A DNA stretch of 6,989 nt from JAQBQZ01 sp964406475. GTDB lineage: Bacteria > Patescibacteriota > Minisyncoccia > Phycocordibacterales > CAIRYW01. Made by a program: the position numbers and the translations under genes. Numbering within the stretch: position 1 is the stretch's first letter; each line of letters begins with the position of its first letter. Positions 4,340 to 6,989 of this stretch are shown here, in pieces. The stretch lies in the NCBI GenBank assembly GCA_964406475.1, contig CAYORS010000022.1, forward strand, positions 1 to 6,989. The letters are read 5' to 3'. The notes beneath the pieces are model-generated. The model had not been told where the DNA came from. It did not search any database and worked only from the letters and a program-made list of their open reading frames with translations.

Positions 4340-5080
4340 ATGGAAACAAAGTTTCAAACATCTTTTATACCCAAAACGTCGATCGATACAACTTCGACTG
4401 CTCTTCCTCGTCGGCATATGGGATTTTTTACTTTCATCTCTCTTATTATTTTCTTTTTGAGTGCATTGTCTGCTGGAGGGATGTATATGTGGCATAAATA
4501 CCTTATTGGTTCTGAACAGTCTCTCAAAGAAAGTCTCGATCGTAATATCAAATCTTTCGAATCTCAAACAATCGAAGAATATGTGCGACTCAATAATCGT
4601 ATCGACGCCGCCAAATATCTTCTTTCTCATCACGTTGCTATTTCTTATATCTTTGATTTTCTTTCAGAAAAAACAATCAAGAGTGTCCGTTTTCTTGATC
4701 TCAAGTATGATGTGGGTGTTGATGGTGTAGCGACACTCACAATGAATGGTGAAGCAAAAAGTTACAACGCTGTGGCATATCAGTCAGAAGTTTTTGGAAA
4801 AGAAAAGTCTTTGAAGAGTCCTTTGTTTTCAAATCTTGATCTTGATACTGCCGGGAATGTTGTGTTCAATTTTACAACTAAGATTGATCCTTCATTTATC
4901 TTCTATACTCGAAAGGCTAATACAGTGAGACCTTCAGATAGGACGGGTATAGAGTCTCTCCCTTCATCAAACAATCCTTCTGTACGAGATATATTACCTA
5001 CCACTCCATCTGTTCAATCATCAAACACTCAACCTTCAACTTCAACTAGCCCATTATCAAATTCACCTACAACACGATGA
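4340..5080 (+). CDS. pilN: PilN-like type IV pilus inner-membrane protein
   Basis: The 246-residue protein has a short cytoplasmic tail containing FQTSFIPK (5-12), which takes the place of the INLLP motif that binds PilM in classical PilN. It has one transmembrane helix (about 28-50), a helical, charged stretch (about 57-97) and a small alpha/beta domain (about 98-190). The long tail (about 203-246) is rich in Ser, Thr, Pro and Asn. PilN pairs with PilO on the outer face of the membrane and links PilM to the pilus machine. Identification rests on topology, position after pilM and the N-terminal motif rather than strong sequence similarity. The disordered tail is not typical of proteobacterial PilN. 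It ends in ATGA, overlapping the next start by 4 bases, so translation is likely coupled. Confidence 0.8.
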   Translation: METKFQTSFIPKTSIDTTSTALPRRHMGFFTFISLIIFFLSALSAGGMYMWHKYLIGSEQSLKESLDRNIKSFESQTIEEYVRLNNRIDAAKYLLSHHVAISYIFDFLSEKTIKSVRFLDLKYDVGVDGVATLTMNGEAKSYNAVAYQSEVFGKEKSLKSPLFSNLDLDTAGNVVFNFTTKIDPSFIFYTRKANTVRPSDRTGIESLPSSNNPSVRDILPTTPSVQSSNTQPSTSTSPLSNSPTTR

Positions 5081-5616
5081 AAAGTTTATTTCCTATAATT
5101 CTTCTTCTTGCATCAGTTGGTATTTTTGTTTTTTATACCAACAAAGAATACGAACAAATAAAAGAGCTTCGTGTTGACTTGGCAGAGTATGAAAAAGCAT
5201 TCGGCAAATCAAATGAGGTGCTCAAAAAAAGAGGAGAGCTTCAAAGTAAATATGCTCAATTTTCTGGTTCTGATCTTGAGTCACTCAAAAAGCTCCTTCC
5301 TGATCATGTTGATAACGTACAACTCATTCTCGATATTAACGGTATCAGTCGAAAGCATAATATGACAATCAGCAAGATAAAGATAAGTGATGATAAGGCA
5401 CCAGAGCAATCAACAAGCGTTGGTCCTGATACGCGTCCATATTCTTCTATTCTTGTATCTTTCCGAACAAAAGCTCTTTATTCTGATTTTGTTTCATTTA
5501 TGAAAGATCTCGAACAGGGACTTCGTCTTGTGGATGTGGTCAATCTTTCTTTCAAAACAGACCCTAAAGATCAAACAGAGTTTATTGTCACTGTGCGTAC
5601 ATATTGGCTAAAATAA
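5077..5616 (+). CDS. pilO: PilO-like type IV pilus inner-membrane protein
   Basis: The 179-residue protein has one transmembrane helix right at the N-terminus (about 3-20) and a coiled-coil region (about 23-62). KKLLPDHVDNVQLILDINGI (71-90) is the PilO-type entry to its ferredoxin-like domain, followed by a second half with YSDFVSFMKDLEQGLRLVDV (135-154). In known systems PilO forms heterodimers with PilN through coiled coils and the periplasmic domains. The cytoplasmic tail is nearly absent, as expected for PilO. The ATG overlaps the pilN stop (ATGA) and has no Shine-Dalgarno site. The next gene begins 5 bases after its TAA. Confidence 0.85.
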   Translation: MKSLFPIILLLASVGIFVFYTNKEYEQIKELRVDLAEYEKAFGKSNEVLKKRGELQSKYAQFSGSDLESLKKLLPDHVDNVQLILDINGISRKHNMTISKIKISDDKAPEQSTSVGPDTRPYSSILVSFRTKALYSDFVSFMKDLEQGLRLVDVVNLSFKTDPKDQTEFIVTVRTYWLK

Positions 5617-5621
5617 ATAAT

Positions 5622-6059
5622 ATGTCATCAATTTTTCAAAAACTTAAAACACCGCTCATCATTATTATGCTACTTTTTGTAGGTGTTGTTGTGTATAATA
5701 ATTTTGTCAAAAATGGAAGTGGCGCAAGTCTTCTTCAAAAAAATGGAACAGCAAAGCAGGCACCAGATCAAGATCTGATCCCACTTTTGTTGCGGATTCA
5801 AAATGTGACTCTCGATGAAAAACTTTTTCTTGATCCTGTTTTTCGTGCTCTTGTAGACTTCGGTCAACCAATTATCCCAGAGACAATTGGAAAGCAAAAT
5901 CCGTTTGCCCCGTTTATCTATTCTGATGTTAATAATCAGGCTCTTGAGTCACTCGGGTTTGTTGACGAATCATCAGCAGCATCGACAACACCTGTCACAC
6001 CAGCACCTACTGTCAAACCACCAGTAAAAGTTCCTGTGAAGCCCACAACAAGAAGATAA
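5622..6059 (+). CDS. PilP-like single-pass pilus assembly protein (tentative)
   Basis: This small protein (145 residues from the ATG at 5622) has one transmembrane helix (about 11-28), a short folded region (about 50-115) and a Pro/Thr/Val/Lys-rich C-terminal tail (about 122-145). IGKQNPFAPF (89-98) resembles the DPF-x-PF motif of PilP, and the gene occupies the slot after pilO. It has no lipobox cysteine, so unlike classical PilP it is anchored by a helix. A TTG at 5604 would extend the frame by six residues into pilO; the ATG is preferred because it follows the pilO stop by 5 bases. No Shine-Dalgarno site is visible. The PilP call is an inference from position and the short motif; it could be a lineage-specific pilus protein. 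Confidence 0.7.
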   Translation: MSSIFQKLKTPLIIIMLLFVGVVVYNNFVKNGSGASLLQKNGTAKQAPDQDLIPLLLRIQNVTLDEKLFLDPVFRALVDFGQPIIPETIGKQNPFAPFIYSDVNNQALESLGFVDESSAASTTPVTPAPTVKPPVKVPVKPTTRR

Positions 6060-6063
6060 ATAT

Positions 6064-6989
6064 ATGAATGTTATAGAACTTTTATTGAAAAAGGGAATTA
6101 TAGATTCTAATCTTGCTAAACAGGCAAGAGAGGAAGCGTCACGTTCTGGTGAAAGTCCAGAAGTCGTTTTGCAGAAGCTTGGCATACAACCGGAAGTAAT
6201 TTTGGCTGCACGAGGTGAGTACTATGGTGTTCCTACAAAAAGCATTCCTCATCCTGCTATTCCTTTTGAAATATTAAAATATCTTCCAGAAGAATCTGCT
6301 GTGTTTTACAAGATGATACCTCTTGATATGGTTGAAGGGTCTTTGGAGGTAGGTGTTGTTGATCCAGAAAACTTTGAAGCAAGAGATGCATTAAATTTTA
6401 TTGCATCGAAAAACAATGTTCCTTACAAAGTCTTTTTGATTTCTGAAGAAGATTTCAAGAAATCAATGGAGTGCTATAAAGGTCTTTCGGGAGAAGTGAC
6501 AAAAGCATTGACTGAGCTTGAAGAAGACCTCACGGATGAAGAAAAAGAGATTGCGATGTCAGAATCACAAGAGCAAAACCTCTCCACAAAAATCAATCAA
6601 ACAAACATCATTGAAGATGCTCCCGTCACAAAAATTGTTGCAACAATACTTCGTTATGCCATTGAAGGGGAAGCATCTGATGTACACATTGAGCCTTTGA
6701 ATGATAAGGTGCGTGTGAGGTTTCGTCTTGATGGTGTGCTTCATACATCACTTATTTTGCCTATCAAGGTTTTGAATGCTGTGGTAGCACGTATCAAGAT
6801 ATTGTCAAATATGAAGCTTGATGAAAAAAGAAAGCCACAAGACGGTCGTTTTAGTGCGCGTATTGATGGTCGCAAAATCGATTTTCGTGTGTCGACATTT
6901 CCTGTGTATTTTGGTGAGAAGGTGGTGATGCGAATTCTCGATCAAGCTAGAGGAGTGAAAAATCTCGATAGTCTTCTTATGCGTCCTCG
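6064..6989 (+). CDS. pilB: type IV pilus extension ATPase PilB (3' truncated by window edge)
   Basis: The reading frame is open from ATG 6064 to the window end, giving 308 residues of a protein usually near 560. Residues 1-135 form an MshEN/GspE N-terminal domain, starting at IELLLKKGII without the R-L-G that opens many cyclic-di-GMP-binding versions. An acidic linker follows (about 140-180). The N2 domain comes next, with EDAPVTKIVATILRYAIEGE (184-203), SDVHIEP (205-211), VRVRFRLDG (216-224), MKLDEKRKPQDGRF (250-263) and FRVSTFPVYFGEKVVMRILD (274-293). The Walker A, Asp box and Walker B motifs lie beyond the edge. PilB is a cytoplasmic hexamer that powers pilus extension. The conserved PilB order EDAP...SDVHIEP excludes the retraction ATPase PilT, which lacks the long N-terminus. 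It starts 4 bases after the previous stop, as the fourth gene of the operon. Confidence 0.95.
   Translation, partial: MNVIELLLKKGIIDSNLAKQAREEASRSGESPEVVLQKLGIQPEVILAARGEYYGVPTKSIPHPAIPFEILKYLPEESAVFYKMIPLDMVEGSLEVGVVDPENFEARDALNFIASKNNVPYKVFLISEEDFKKSMECYKGLSGEVTKALTELEEDLTDEEKEIAMSESQEQNLSTKINQTNIIEDAPVTKIVATILRYAIEGEASDVHIEPLNDKVRVRFRLDGVLHTSLILPIKVLNAVVARIKILSNMKLDEKRKPQDGRFSARIDGRKIDFRVSTFPVYFGEKVVMRILDQARGVKNLDSLLMRP

Noticed and set aside
5604..5621. TTG start for the PilP-like protein, six codons upstream of the ATG
   Set aside because: It would overlap pilO by 13 bases, whereas the ATG at 5622 sits 5 bases after the pilO stop and starts a normal signal-anchor N-terminus.

Overview
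The window is AT-rich, gene-dense DNA that most likely comes from a Candidate Phyla Radiation (Patescibacteria, probably Parcubacteria-type) bacterium. This is an inference from a compact type IV pilus cluster with small divergent PilN/PilO/PilP-like proteins, a PilN N-terminus reading TSFIPK, no clear Shine-Dalgarno sites, and -10 boxes that sit almost on the start codons. No taxonomic marker gene is present, so the assignment is moderate.

Layout. 1-100: end of an upstream unit with an intrinsic terminator, then a probable promoter. 102-174: tRNA-Ile(GAU), whose 3' acceptor strand opens a perfect 31-bp inverted repeat. 175-636: no gene, but hairpins and at least five decayed tRNA-Ile-like 3' arms. 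637-1101: small four-helix membrane protein with an internal two-fold repeat. 1132-1512: a three-part array in which a class II tRNA-Ser, with the unusual anticodon ACU, lies between two hairpin-rich units; each unit is closed by a copy of the tRNA acceptor stem. 1543-1582: strong hairpin terminator between convergent units. 1593-3139 (minus strand): a ComF-like phosphoribosyltransferase followed by a membrane-anchored extracytoplasmic protein with an XAC2610-like Asp/Asn loop. 3140-3166: a 27-bp divergent promoter built on a 10-bp palindrome. 3167-6989: pilM, with a terminator overlapping its stop, then its own promoter and pilN-pilO-pilP-like-pilB; pilB runs off the edge.

How it fits together. 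PilM (cytoplasmic actin-like ring protein), PilN and PilO (single-pass, periplasm-facing) and the PilP-like protein form the inner-membrane alignment complex of a type IV pilus, and PilB is the extension ATPase. ComF, divergent from pilM, is classically linked to natural transformation, so the neighbourhood fits a pilus/DNA-uptake locus.

The most unusual signal is the tRNA neighbourhoods. After each of the two unrelated tRNAs comes a second copy of that tRNA's 5' acceptor strand. It is followed by a hairpin of the form AAAGTG...CACTTT, and then, 9-10 nt later, by TTCGAA. This repeated architecture looks like a tRNA-associated structured module and is not explained by the genes around it.
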